This document shows, piece after piece, positions 21,809-35,058 of a stretch of DNA of 36,829 nucleotides. Position 1 is the first letter of the stretch. Each line of letters opens with the position of its first letter. Below the pieces are notes generated by a model. The model made no database searches. It saw nothing but the letters and a program-made list of their open reading frames with translations, and was not told where the DNA came from. The position numbers and the translations under genes are program-made. The stretch is from Xylaria sp. FL1777 (taxonomy: Eukaryota > Ascomycota > Sordariomycetes > Xylariales > Xylariaceae): the NCBI GenBank assembly GCA_022578965.1, contig MU400817.1, forward strand, positions 1 through 36,829. The letters are read 5' to 3'.

Positions 21809-24800
21809 TATATTATACGAATTAATATATTTAAGCTAGCTTTAGCTAAATAAAAAAACAAAAGCATTTAAAATTTTGCTTATTATATATAAAAGCAATT
21901 AAAAGTAGTCTTTAAAACAAATATATATATTAGATTTTTTATAATTTTTACTAACTTATAGCTATATTTATATAGCTGTTTAAAATATAAAATGCTATAC
22001 TTTATAAGTATTATAAACAGTTATTAATAATAGCTAAAAATAAAAAATATATAAAGCTTTTTTTTTTTTTTTTTTTGCTATACTATTTTAAAATAAAAGT
22101 TTAATATATATGCTAACTATATGTTTATTATTTAATTATAAAACTGTTTATTTTATAAGTTTAAAGGCAATATAGCTAAATATTTTAAAGCTAATATAGT
22201 AACTACAGTAGTTAAAAAAGATCTTATGCTTAAAAACTTTAAGAAATAAATAGTTTTAACTAAAAATACTTTTATTTGCTTAATTAAAAAAAAAACTAAG
22301 TTAAAACGCAAGTTAAAGCGTTTTTTTTAAGCTAGTTTTATTGCTTAGCTTATTAAATATAATATTAATAAATAATAAATTAGTATTGCTTAAAAAATTA
22401 GCATAACGTTTAAATATTTAAAAAAATAGCTAAAGAAATAAATTAAATAAGTTATATAAAGTAAAATAAAATAAAAGAATTAAACGATTTGCTTATATAG
22501 CAATGTTTTTTTAATATAATTTGCAATTATTTTTTTTTATTGCATAGCTTATAAATTTTTTTTTAAGCGTAATAAATAAAAAAAAAATAATTATTATATA
22601 AAAAGTTAAGTTATAACATTTATAAAAGCAAATATATAAAACCTTTATAACAAGAAAATTAAAAATATACAAAATATAAATTATTAATACTAAATTATTA
22701 AATTTTTTTTTGTTTTTTTTTTAGTTTTTATTTTCTTAGCTTTATATAATTAAATAATTTTGCTTATTTTTTTATAGCAGAATTTTGTTTTTATTAAGCT
22801 TGCTTTAAACTTTGCTTAAGCGTTTATTGTTTTACTAAATGCTTATTATTGCTTAATAATAGCTTTAAACTATTATTAGTAGTTTAAACATATAAAATAT
22901 AAACTAGTAACTTTTTAAAGCTTAATAATAGTGTTTTTTGCTTTTTAGTAGTTTTAAAGTTTTTATTAAGTATTAAATAGTTTAAACTAAAAGCAAAAAA
23001 AGCTATTTAGTTTTAAATAAAAGTAATAAAGCAATTAAAAGTAAAAAAACTTATACGTAAGCATTAATGCAGTAAAATAAACTTAAGTAATTAAAACTAA
23101 TAAGTAGTTTTTACTTTTGTTTTTTTTGTTTTTACGTATTTTTAAAAAAAAGCAATAATAATTTATACTAAAATTAAGCTATTAAGCTATTTAAAAAACG
23201 TTAAAATAAAATAAAAACTTATATTTTTAACATAATAATAAAAAAAGTGCTAATAAACTAGCTATTATAAAACTAATAAATATAAAACTAATAAAAAAAA
23301 AGCTATAAAAAACATGCTTAGTTTTAAACAAAAAAAAATAGTTTTATATATTATAATTTAATTATATAAATTTATATAATAAATAAAAATAAAAAACAAA
23401 ACAATTAATAAAAAAACAAAAAGTAAAAAAAGAAAAATTTATTATTTTAGCTTTTATTAGTTATTATTTTTTAAAGCGCTTTATAATATAATAACTAAAA
23501 AAATAAAATAAGCTATTATATTTTTTAGTACTTAAAATGTTTAAAGCATTAAAAGTTATATTATAGCTTTTATAAACTTAAAAAGCTTTTATAACTTATT
23601 ATATTTTTTTTGCTTTTTATAGCTTAATTATTATAGCTTTATTTATTAAAAGCTTTATTATTTTAGTTTAATTTTTAATAAATAGCTATAGCGCTAGTAG
23701 TTTAAACATTAAAGTTAAAATTTTTTAGTTTTTAGTACTTTTAGTTATTTTATATAAATTATTTTAATTTTTTAGAAAAAAATAACCTTTTTAATTTTTT
23801 ACTAGTTAGTTTTACTAATTAGTATTATTTATAATTAACATTTTTTTTAATTTTATAAAAGCTAATTTATTTATATAGTAGCTTTTTATTATTAAACTTA
23901 TTTATTAAAAGCATAGTATTATAAAAAAAAACAAAAAAGCTTTTTTTAAATAGTTGCTTAATTTTATAAGCATTTTTCCAAAATTTAGCTTTTATAGCTA
24001 ATTTTTTTTTTTTAGTTATAATTGCTTTAATTTTTATAACATTTTAGTTATAATGTTTTAGCTACTTAATTTTAACTTTAATAAAATTTTTATAAAAAGC
24101 AATATTTTATTACTTAATTATTTTTTATATTAATATTATATTTTTTACTAATAAAATTAGCATTTTTTTATATATTAGCTTATATAAATTATAGCTATAA
24201 TAGCACATAAAAATGTAATTTGCTTATATTACTAAGTTTAAATATTTTAGCTAATTTTTTTTAGTTTTATTTATTACTTATATAAAGCTTTTTTTTATTA
24301 ATTTATAGCTTTTTTTAATAAAGCTTTACGCTTAAAAATAATAAGCTAAACTATAGTTTATTTTATAGCTTAAAATATTTACTGTATTTTTTATTTTTTT
24401 TTTAAATTTAAAACTATTATTATACTTAATTTTAATAAAAACTTTATGCTAAAACACGATTTTTTTTTTAATAAATTTAAGTATTTTTAAAAAGTTTATA
24501 TGCTTTAAAGGTTTAGCTTTTAAATAAGTTATTATTTTATATTTTGCTTTTATAATAGCTTTAAATTTATTGCTTAATAATATAGTTTATATATTTATAA
24601 CTTAAAAAACTAAAAAATTTAAAAAATAATTAAAATAGTATTTTTTAGTTTTTTTACTATTAGTAGATTTTTAGCAATTAAAGCAACTAGCAATTATAAT
24701 ATAAATATTTTAATAAAGGCCTTTTTAGTAGTATTTTTAAATTATTTGTTAAGTTATAAATATTTAGCTTTTATATGTTATTTTTTTATAGTTTTTTTTA

Positions 24801-27800
24801 ATAAAAGCTTTTTAGGTTTTTTTATTATTAATAACTTTTTTTAGCATTTTTTTAAACTTTGCTTTTTTTTAAAAAATAAACTTATTAACGAAAAATTTAA
24901 AAGCTTTTTTTTTAAAGTAACTTTGCTTTTTCTTTATTATAAGTTTTTTTAAAACTTGCTTAAAAACAAAATACTTAATAATTTGCTTACTTTTTTTGCT
25001 TTAATCTTTTTTTAAGTATAGCAAAAGTTTTGTTTTTTAATATATTAAGCTTTTAATTAGTTAATCGCTTAATTGTTTATATGCAATAATAATAGTTATT
25101 ATATGTAGTTAAAAATTAATAAAATCTTTTATATTTCTTTTTTAATAATTATTTAACTTATTTAATAGCTTAAAAAGTTTTTTAAAAAGTTTATTAGTAG
25201 CTATATGTTTTTTTTTTTAATATATAATAAAATATAAAATTAAAAGTTTTTATATATGCTATTTATTTTGTTAATTAAGCATTTAATAATGCTAAAAATT
25301 TATTGTTTAGTTAAGCTATAAAAACTTTTATATTAATTTTTAAATAAAACGTAATTTTATAAAAATAATTATGCAACTTTTAAAAAGTTTTAATAATAGT
25401 AAGCTTTTTTAGCTTTATAGCATTATATCTTTTTTTAAGGCTTTTTTATGTTTTAAACTTATATTTTATTAGTTTAATAGCTTTATTAACTTTTTAGTAT
25501 AAAATAGCGCTTTAGCTAGTTTTAAAAGCATTAATTTTTAGCTAAATAAGTTTTTTTGTATAATTAAAAGTAATAAAAATAAAAGCTATTATAATAGCTT
25601 TTTAAAGCTTTTTTATAGCTTTTTTTTATAGTTCTTTAAAGTAAAACAGCTTATTTTTTTATAATAAAACCATTAATAGTTTTATAATTATAACATACTT
25701 TTATATTTATATTTAGTAATATATTATTATTTTTAAAAAAGATTATATTTTTATAATGTTTTTATAAGTCTTTTATTTAAGAATTTTTATTATTTTTGCT
25801 TTTATTAAGCTTTTGCTATTAGTACTATATATATAGCTAATTATTTTAATTGTTTGTTTTGTTTATTTGCTTTTAAGTATATTAACTATAATTTTAGTTA
25901 GCTTAAAATTAAACAGTATAGCATTAAAATTTTTAAAATGTTTTAATATAAATTACTTAATATTTAAAGCAACTTTATAATTATTATACTTAGTAATAAG
26001 TTTTTTAATTATTATATTATTAAAAAAAAGTTTATACTTTATTAGTAATATATTATATAAAACTTTTAATAGTATTCTTAAAAATTAAGCTACTAAATTT
26101 ATTGCTTTTTGCAGAAAAATAGTTATTTAAAAAAAACTTATTAATATAAAAAAAGCTATTATTGCTTAACTAAAAATAAAAAGTAATATTTAATTTTATT
26201 TTAAAAATAAATTAACTATAAAAATTATTTTATATATTGCAAACTTTTTAGAAAATTTATTATAGCTTTAAAGAAAATTAGCATTGCATATAATAATTAT
26301 GTTTATTTTTATAGCTAAATTAATTAATTGAACTTTTTTACTTTTTTTTTGTATTAAAAACTAAACGTTATAATATAAACTATAAGCTTTTTTAAAAATG
26401 TTATGTTTAAGTTAAGTTTTTAAAACCTTTATAGTAATATTTTTTAAAAGCTTAAAAATTAAAATGCTGCAAACTTGCTATGCTTTATAAAAAACTATTT
26501 TAATTTTATAAAAAAGAAAAATCTTATTATATATTTTTTTTATTTTAAAAAAGTCTTAAAAAAGTGCTATTTTTTAGCAATATTATATTTTAGTTAGTAA
26601 TGCTGCTTTTTACTAAGTAAAGTTAGTTATATAAAGCTTTTTTAAAAAAACAGCTAGTTATTTAATAATTAGTTAAATGCTTTTAAAAGTAGTACTAAAA
26701 CATAAATATATGTTTTAATAAATGCTATTTTATTAAAATAACATAAGATTTTTTAAATAATAGCTTATTTTTTTTAAAGCTTGCTTTTTTTATTTATAAA
26801 ATCTAAGTAAAACAGTACTATTAAATAGCATGTTATCTTTAAAATAAATCTTTTTATTTTTTGTTTTATATATTATATTTAAAATTATTGTTTTATTTTT
26901 TATTAATTTGTTAGTTTTTAAGGCTTAAAAAATTAATAATATTTAAGTTAAAATTATAATTAAATTATATTTGCTTTTTAATTTATATATAAGATTTTTA
27001 ATTTTTACTATTATTAATTTTTTAGCATTTTTTTGCTTTAGCGTTTTTTTTATTATAACTAAAAATATTTTAAATAGTTAATTATTATTAAAAATAGCAT
27101 AAACCTTTTTATTGTTTTATATTTTTAAATTTTTAAAAAGTTTAATGTTTTATATAAAAAAAATTAAAAAAGCTACTAATGTTATATTATTATATAGGTT
27201 TTAATTCTTTTAAAAGTTTATACTTGCATATTTTTTTAAACTGTATTTTTTTAATTTTTTTTTTGTTTTTTTTTTGCTAATTGTTAGATTTTTTATTTAA
27301 AGTCTAATATTTTTATGCTTTATATAGCTTATTTGCTAAGCTAATAGTTTAGTAAATATACATTAGTTTTTTAATTATTAACGTTTTTAAGCTTTTAAAC
27401 TTAGTTTTTTAATATAGTTTATTATTAATATAATAATTTAGCTAGTTTTAAATATTATATTAGTTATTATATAAAAGCTTTAAAAGTATAAACTTATTTA
27501 TAACTTTATAATAAAGTTTATTTTTAGCAATAAAAAATAAGTAGCTTGTTTTTTGCTAATTATATATAGTAAAAAAAGCAGTAATTTTTTATTTATTTAA
27601 ATAGTAATTTTTAAGCATTTTATGCATTTAATAAAATTACTAGTTTAGTTAAATTTTTTTTAAGTTATATTTGTATTTTTAGTAGTAAAGCTATTTTTGT
27701 TAATAAATAAGTTTATAATAATATTAAACTACGTTTTAAAATTAATAATCTTAATAATATTCCTTTTATAGATTTTATTTTTAATTTTTATAGTAAGCTT

Positions 27801-30800
27801 TAAGCAAAGCTATATATATTTTTTTAGCTTTGCAACGCTTAAAAATATAACTAAAATACTTTGCGTTTTTAGCAGTAAAACTAACATAAAGCATAAATTT
27901 AAAAAGCTTAAATATTTTTAAATAAAATAATTTATTAAGCTTAAGTTTTTTTTATTATAAAATTTATACTTTAATGTTTTTTTAAATAAATTTAAGCTAT
28001 TATTGCTAGCTTAATTATTATGCTTTTTATAAATTTTTATTTTAAAAAAGTTAAAAGTTTAATTAATACTTTTTAAAACTATTAATGCTAGTTATATTAG
28101 TTTTTTAAGCTTATTTTCTTTTTTTAGCATTATTAGCGCAAAATTAACATTAAGTTAAAGTTTAATTAAAAATATTACTTTTTTTAAAGGCAGCATAAAT
28201 ATAATAATTAATAATTTTTGCTTTTTTAAGTTATTTTTAAATAATAAATATATAATATTATATTAATTTAAAACTTTAAAAAGTATTTTATTAAATTTTA
28301 GCTTATTTTTTAACGTTTAAAAATCTAAAGCAATATAAGCAAAAAATAATATTACTTAATTATTTTATTAGTTTTAATTATAAAGAACTTTTATTATTTT
28401 ATAGTATTGCTTTTTTAAAAAAGTAGCTATAAAGCTAAGTTAAAATATATAAATATACATAATAAAACTATTATATTTTATTTTTTTATTTATTTATATT
28501 ACTAAATAATTTAATAAAAAGCTAGTTTTATAAATGCTATTTAGTAATTTATGCTTATTAAGCTAATTAATTAATTATAATATTAGCTAAGAATTTTTTT
28601 ATGCTTTTTTAACTACTAGTTAATAAAATTCTGTGTTTTTTTCTAAAAAGTTTATGCTTTTATAAAAAAAAGCATTTTTTATGTTTATTTAAGTTAAAAT
28701 TTTCTGCAATAAAGTTTTTAATTAAGCTTTATATTTTAACTTATTGCTTTTTTTTTTTAAAATAAGTTATAGCATATTTAATTTAATTTGCTAATTTAAA
28801 CTTTTGCTAAAGTTATTTAAAAGTAGTAGTATTATTTTTAGCATTAGCTTAAGTACTTTTATTGCTTTAAAATATAATTTAGCTTTTATTTAAGTAATTA
28901 TTTAAATAAAAATACTAAAGTACTTTAAAACTTTTAGTATAAAGTTTTTAAAAGTAACATTTGTTTTTTTATTTAAAAAGTTTTTAAACTTTTTAGCTTA
29001 TATTTTTTTAAATTTTAAGCTTTTTTTTATAAGTTTTACTCTTTAAATTTCTTAAGGTTTTTAATAATTAAAACTTTTTAGTTTTAATAAAATATTTTGC
29101 TTATAAAAATTATTGTTTATTTGTATATTTTTAGTATTAAGCTAAATAAAAAACTTATTATTATTTAAATGAATTTTTTTAATTGTTTAATTTATAAAAG
29201 GCTTTTTTTTTTGTTTTTTAGGTTTTTTTTTATTTTTTGTTTAATAAAAGGCAGCTTTTTTAAATAAAAGCTTATAATAATTAGCTTAAAACATATTTAC
29301 GCTAATCTTTTTGCTTAGTATATAGCTTTATAAAACTTTAGTACTATTTACGTTATAAAAAATACTTTATATAAAGTTTTAATTAGTTATAATAAAGCTA
29401 TTATTTAGCTTGCTATTTATTAAGTTATTTTTTTTAATATTGCAAGCTTTTATTAGTTTTATTTTATAAAGCATACTAGTTTAATTATTAGACTTTTTAT
29501 TTAAAAATTAGTTTAACTGCTTATTATTTAACTAATAAAGTTTTTTTTTTTTTAACTCTTTTGTTTGCTTTTTATTTTAGCATTTAAATCTTTATTATTT
29601 AAAACAAAGTTTTTTTTTTGTAGTTAATAATAAGCTTTTTGCTTAAGTAGCTTATTATTACTTAAAACAAAGTTATATATTTATTTTATTGCAGCATTTA
29701 GAATTCCTTTTTTATTTTTGCTAATTTTTATAACTTTAAAAAAAACTTTTATACATTTAAGGCTTGCAGAAAATTTTAGCTTTTTTAAACATTATTTAAA
29801 GTTTTAATATATAATATTTTCTTTTTTTAATTTTTAGGCAAAACTACACTTATAAACGTAATAATTATTTATGCTACATTTTTAATAAATAGTTCTTTTT
29901 ATTAAATAAAGATTGTTTAATTTTACTTATTATAAAAAATTAAACAATTGTTTTTTTTGTTTTTGTTTTTTAAAATTATATTTATTTTTTTGTAAATATT
30001 TAAAAATTATAGCATTAATACTAAATATTTGCTTTTTTAATAAGTTTATATTAATTTTATAATATTATAATGCTTATAGTTTTTAATTAATTAGTTAAAT
30101 ATATTAATTTTGTAGTTTTTTTAGCATTTTTTTTAGTTTTTTTTTTATAATTGCTATGTTTTTTTGTTTTAATTTTAATTGCTATATTTGCTTAGTAATA
30201 TTATTTATGTTTTGTTTATAAGCAAAATATTAAGCTAGTTTTACTTGCTGCTTTTTAATAATAATTATTTTAATAATTAATATAATTATATTAATAGCTA
30301 GCTTAATAATATTAATAATAATATATAAAAGCTTATTAAAATTATAATTATATAAATAATTAACTTTTTTTTATGTTTTATATGCTTTTTTTGTTTTTTT
30401 AAAGTAAAGATTTAGTTTAAACTTTTTATTAATTTAATTGTTTAATGCTTTATAAAAGTTTTTATAAAACATTTTGTTTAAATTATTATATAACTTTTTA
30501 AAAAACTTTATTATTTTATTAATAGTATTTTAATTTAGCTTTTTAAGCAAACCTTAAATAAATTAAAAATTAAAGTAGTAATTTTTTTATGCTTTAATAT
30601 TTTTAATATATATTTAATGCTAAAAAAAGTAAGTTTTAAAATTAATAAAGTATATAGCTTTTAAGCAAGCTTTAAAATCTTATAATATAACAATAATAAA
30701 CTTATTTTGTTTAAAGTTTTAAAGCTTAAACTTTTGCTTAAGCAGTTTATAAGCTTTTGTTTAAAATAAACAATTTTTTAATATTATTTTTATTATTTTT

Positions 30801-32377
30801 TTTGTTTAAAAAGTATTATAATAAATAAAAACCTATTTAATTTTATTAATGTTTTTAAAGCGCTTTATACAAAAAAAAACATTTAAATTATTTAGCTATT
30901 TGTTTATTTTTAACTTATTAAACAATAAATATTAATTTAATTTTAAGTTAAAAAGCATAAATAATAGCTTAATTTTAGCATTATGCTTATTATTAAAATA
31001 GCTTAAATTAAATAAAGTTGCTTTAATACTTTTTAAAAATAATAAGCTAGTTATTTTTATTTTTTTTGTTTATAAGTAGTTTTAATATTTTTTATATATT
31101 AATATAAAAAAATCTAATAATTTTTTATAGCTAAATTATTTAATTAAGCTATAGTTTTTAAACTTTTAAGTTATATAATAAAACAAAGTAAAGTTTATAT
31201 AAAAGTAATAAAAAAAGTAAGCTGCAAAAAATAATAAAAATAAACTAAGTAAAAATATAAGTTTAAAAAAAAAAAAGTATAAAATGCTAAAGATTTTTAA
31301 ATATTTTAAATATTTAAGTTTTTTTATGCTATTTTTTTAAACTTTTTTTTTAAAAAACTTAACAATTTTTTTCGTTTGCATTTATAAAAACTATTAGCTT
31401 GTTTTTTATAGCTCTTTAAGTTTTTTTTTAAATGCTTTTATATCTTTGTTTTTTGTGCGCTTTTATTTTTTTGTATGCTTTATAACGTTTAGTTTTTTTG
31501 TTTTTTAATTTAGCTTGCTTTGCTTTATATAAATTTTATTAAGCAAGCTTTATTTTTTTATAGCTTTTTACTTATAAAAGTAGTATGCTTTTTTCTTTTT
31601 TTTAAAGCTTTTTTATTTAATAATAAGTACTATAAAAAAGCAATAGTTATGTTTTGCGTAAAGTTTTTAAATAATAGCTAGCTTATATTTAAAAAACTTT
31701 ATTTTTTATTTTTTAATAAAAAACTATATTAGCTTAAAAAACAAAATATATTTTTAATTATTAATAGTTTTATATATTAATATATAAACTTAAACTTATT
31801 TAATATAAATAAGCATTAGTTTTGCTTATATTATAACTTTTTAAAAGTTTTAGCAACTTTTATTTTTTTTAAGCTTATTTTTTGTTTTTTTTTACTTATA
31901 TAAAAGCAATTATGCTTTTTTTTTTATAAAGCACTAGCTTTTTAGCAAAGATTTCTTTTTTTTAGGTTTTTAAGGGTTTTTAACAAATAGTTTTTTAGCT
32001 ATGCTATTTTAAAGATTATATTAGCATTTTAATACTTAATTGTTGTTTTACTAAAAAAAATAAAAATGCTTTGCAAGCTAAATTAAAAAAAACAGTTTAA
32101 CATTTTTATACGCTTGCTTTAAGCTTTATTAATTAAAAGCTATTAGCTTAAATATTTATTACTTAATTATAATTAAACTATTTATGCTAAACAAGCTTTA
32201 TTTATTACTAGCTAAAATAGCTAAGCATAATATATTATAACTTATTTATAAAAATTATAACAATTAATAAATAAATAAATTAAATATATAAATTAGCAAT
32301 AATAAATTGCTTGTTTATTAGTTTTATAACATTATTTATAGTAAATAAAAAATTAGCTTTACTAAAAACATTAATAA
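21809..32377. other. 10.5 kb of AT-saturated DNA without recognisable gene
   Basis: I see no intact gene, RNA gene, clear long repeat or tandem array. From about 23.5 to 31.1 kb the + strand is strongly T-rich, so the minus strand is A-rich. In decayed fungal transposons such asymmetry can reflect the ancestral sense strand, so this could be one or more minus-strand elements. A short stretch around 22210-22480 (+) contains a basic, Lys/Arg-rich frame broken by many TAA/TAG codons. I cannot assign it to a family. C is mainly in GC and AC contexts here as elsewhere (in 28021-28320, 16 of 17 C are preceded by A or G). Confidence 0.6.
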
Positions 32378-32680
32378 AATAAAGCAATATAATTGCGCAA
32401 AATTTATTATAACACTTTAATTACAAAAAAATAAGTTATAACTTATGCATTTAAGCAATTATGCTATATATAAATTAAAAAATTAAACAATTAATTAAAA
32501 AACTATTTAATAATACAAATAAAGCAACTATAGCTAATTTTTATTATATTATATATAATAGTTAAATTTATGCTATAAAATTTAGCGCAATACTTATACT
32601 TTTATTTTTATTATATAACTTAGCTTAAACTTACTTTAATTAGCTAGTTAGCTTATTTAGCCACTTTACTTTACTTTAAT
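32378..32680 (+). repeat. Third copy (terminal 303 bp) of the 3.3-kb element
   Basis: It aligns without gaps by eye to 11273-11574 in the same orientation, starting at the same terminus AATAAAGCAATATAA and ending after ACTTTACTTTAAT. Beyond these points the sequences are unrelated on both sides. The differences I read are almost all C/T or G/A (for example ATCGCG against ATTGCG and AAGGAAT against AAAAAAT), with one A/T change. It could be a truncated insertion or a free-standing terminal unit such as a solo LTR. The full copies show no second terminal unit, which argues for truncation. Confidence 0.9.
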
Positions 32681-33208
32681 ATATAACATATAAAAAAACG
32701 CATTACTATAAAAAATAAAAGCTATTTTATTACGTATGTTATTAAAAGTACGTTAGCTGTTCTTTTTTCTTTAAATATATAAAATATATAAACGTATTGC
32801 TATAATAACTTAAAAAGTAGCTTTATTTTAAACGCAAATAAAAGCATATTTATTGTTTTTTTTTTTTTATAAATACTTAAATATTTAAGTAAATATTATA
32901 AAAACGTAATATAATAGTAAGTATAAATAGCTTATATAAATACTTAATACAAAATATATATATATTTTTTTTGTTTTTATATATATAATTTATAAATGTA
33001 GCGCTATAAAAAGCATAAGCATTTTTTTTGTGTACTTTATGCAAAATATATTAGCTGTTTTTTTTGTTTTTTTTTTTATTACGTTTTATTTTGCTTTATT
33101 ATAAATTTGCTTTCTTATAAAATATTAATTAAGCATTTTCTGCTTAAAGAACTTTGTTGTTTATAAAAAAGCAAATTTATAGCTTTTAATAAAATATAAA
33201 AAAAAAAT
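32681..33208. other. AT-rich DNA without gene
   Basis: It contains short A/T-run repeats around 32850-33000. A TTAATTAAGCATTTTCTGCTTAAAG stem at about 33126-33152 is repeated in nearly the same form at the centre of the palindrome that follows. No coding remnant is visible. Confidence 0.5.
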
Positions 33209-33366
33209 AAATTATTATTATTAAGTTTACTATAAGCTAGCTTTACTTGATTTGCTTTTTTATTAATTATTAATTAAGCATTTTTTGCTTAAAAAACTTA
33301 GTTAATAATTAATATAAAAGTAAATTAATTAAAGCTAGCTTATAATAAATTTAACAATAGTAATTT
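33209..33366. repeat. Long imperfect palindrome, 158 bp
   Basis: The arms meet near 33283 around AAGCA-TTTTT-TGCTT and share an outer block ending in ATAAGCTAGCTTTA on the left, inverted on the right. In the outer 29 paired bases there are four mismatches, all of transition type, so the arms were once perfect. A-run and T-run sequence lies just outside on the respective sides. This is a foldback element or the junction of two inverted copies. No coding capacity. Confidence 0.85.
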
Positions 33367-33429
33367 TTTTTTTTTTTATATAAACTATAAAAAAGAAAAA
33401 AAAATTTATATTGTTATAGCATAGCTTTT

Positions 33430-34085
33430 TATTAGTAATATTTCATTTTTTTATATTATTGTTTTTCTTTTTTTTTTTTTTGTTTATTACTTTTAAACGT
33501 TACTAATATACAAACAAAACATTACTAAAAACTGCAATTATAATAAACTTTTTAAATAATAACATAAACTAAGCTAAATAACTTTGCTTTGCAAGCTTTT
33601 TACTAGTAATGTTTTGTTTTTTTATATTATTGTTTTTTCTTTTTTTTACTGTTTATTACTTTTTAATATTATTAATATATAAATAAAACATCTTTAAAAA
33701 TTATAATTATTATAAACTTTTTAAATAATAATATAAATTAAACTAAATTATTTTGCTTTATAAGCTTTTTATTAATAACGTTTTATTTTTTTGTGTTATT
33801 ATAATTATTTTTATTATTAATTGCTTTTAAACGTTATTAATATATAAACAGAATATTTTTAAAAACTATAATTATAATAAATTCCTTAAATAATAATATA
33901 AATTAAGCTAAAGTATTTTGTTTTATAAGCTTATTACTAGCAATATTTTGTTTTTTTATGTTATTATAATTATTTTTAATATTTATTGCTTTTAAATATT
34001 ACTAATATAAAAACAAAATATTTTTAAAAGCTATAATTATTATAGCGTTTTTAAATAATAACATAAACTAAATAACTTTGCTTTA
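33430..34085 (+). repeat. Tandem array, 165-171-bp unit, four copies, each with an internal inverted repeat
   Basis: Units begin near 33430, 33601, 33770 and 33935 (TATTAGTAAT, TACTAGTAAT, TATTAATAAC, TACTAGCAAT). Within a unit, TAGTAATGTTTTGTTT and, about 80 bases later, AAACAAAACATTACTA are exact inverted partners in the least-mutated versions (the first taken from unit 2, the second from unit 1). Other units show C-to-T or G-to-A changes of these. Each unit ends with AAATAATAACATAAACTAA followed by TTTGCTTT(A)TAAGC. Confidence 0.85.
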
Positions 34086-34608
34086 TAAGCACTAAATATA
34101 TTTTTATGCTTAAAAAAAATGCTGCAAGTATTTATTAAAGCATAATAATAAACTTAGTATAAAAATAACTTATTTTTGGCTATTTTTTTTAAATAAAAAA
34201 ATCTTTTAAATTGCTATAAAAAAATAACATTTAAAAATATATAAAAACAAATAAAAAAAATCTTAAAAGCGTTAATACTTAGCTAATAAAAAGTACTAAA
34301 TAAAAGCTTAAAAGCATTAATACTTAGCAAATTAAAAGCATTAAATAAAAGCTTAAAAAATAAAGCAGTAAATATAGCGCTTTTATATTGCTAAAAACTT
34401 TAAAGTATTTGCTAACTATTTGCAATTTTTTTGTTTGTTATATTAATATAAATAGCTGTTTTAATTGTTTTTTTTTTGTTTTAAACTAATGTTTTTTTAT
34501 GCTTAATTTTTTTTTTAACGCATATAGCATAACTAATATAATTTTTAATATAATAGTTTAGCTTTAAATAAAACGCAAAAATAATATAAAAAGTAATAAC
34601 GTTTTTAC
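34086..34608. other. AT-rich DNA without gene
   Basis: A short direct duplication, AAAGC(A/G)TTAATACTTAGC, occurs near 34265 and 34312. Otherwise I see nothing organised; stops fill all frames. Confidence 0.5.
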
Positions 34609-35058
34609 AAAACAAATAAAACAATTTTTATTAATTTTTTGCTAAGCTAAAGTGCTATAAAACAAATAAAACGAACATTTATAATGCTTTGCTAAGCTAA
34701 AATGCTATAAAACAAATAAAACAAACATTTATAATGCTTTATTAAGCTAAAGTATTATAAAACAAATAAAACAAACATTAATAATGCTTTAATAAGTTAA
34801 AATGTTATTTAATAAATAAAACAAATATTTATAATGTTTTAATAAGCTAAAGTGCTACAAAATAAATAAAACAAACATTTATAATGCTTTAATATACTAA
34901 AGTGCTATAAAACAAATAAAACAAACATTTATAATGCTTTAATAAATTAAAGTACTATAAAATAAATAAAACAAACATTTATAATGCTTTAATAAGCTAA
35001 AGTATTATAAAATAAATAAAAGAAACAGTAATAATGCTTTAATATATTAAAATGCTTA
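34609..35058 (+). repeat. 50-bp minisatellite, nine units in strict register
   Basis: The block AACAAATAAA (or AATAAATAAA) starts at 34611, 34661, 34711, 34761, 34811, 34861, 34911, 34961 and 35011, exactly 50 bases apart with no indel. Each unit then reads ACAAACATTTATAATGCTTT and AATAAGCTAAAGTGCTATAA with variants. The first unit is the most divergent. Differences are predominantly C/T and G/A. No function is evident. Period and degeneracy exclude a CRISPR array, as there are no unique spacers. Confidence 0.95.

Noticed and set aside
34609..35058. CRISPR array
   Set aside because: The whole 50-bp unit is repeated, so there are no unique spacers; there are also no cas genes and the DNA looks eukaryotic.
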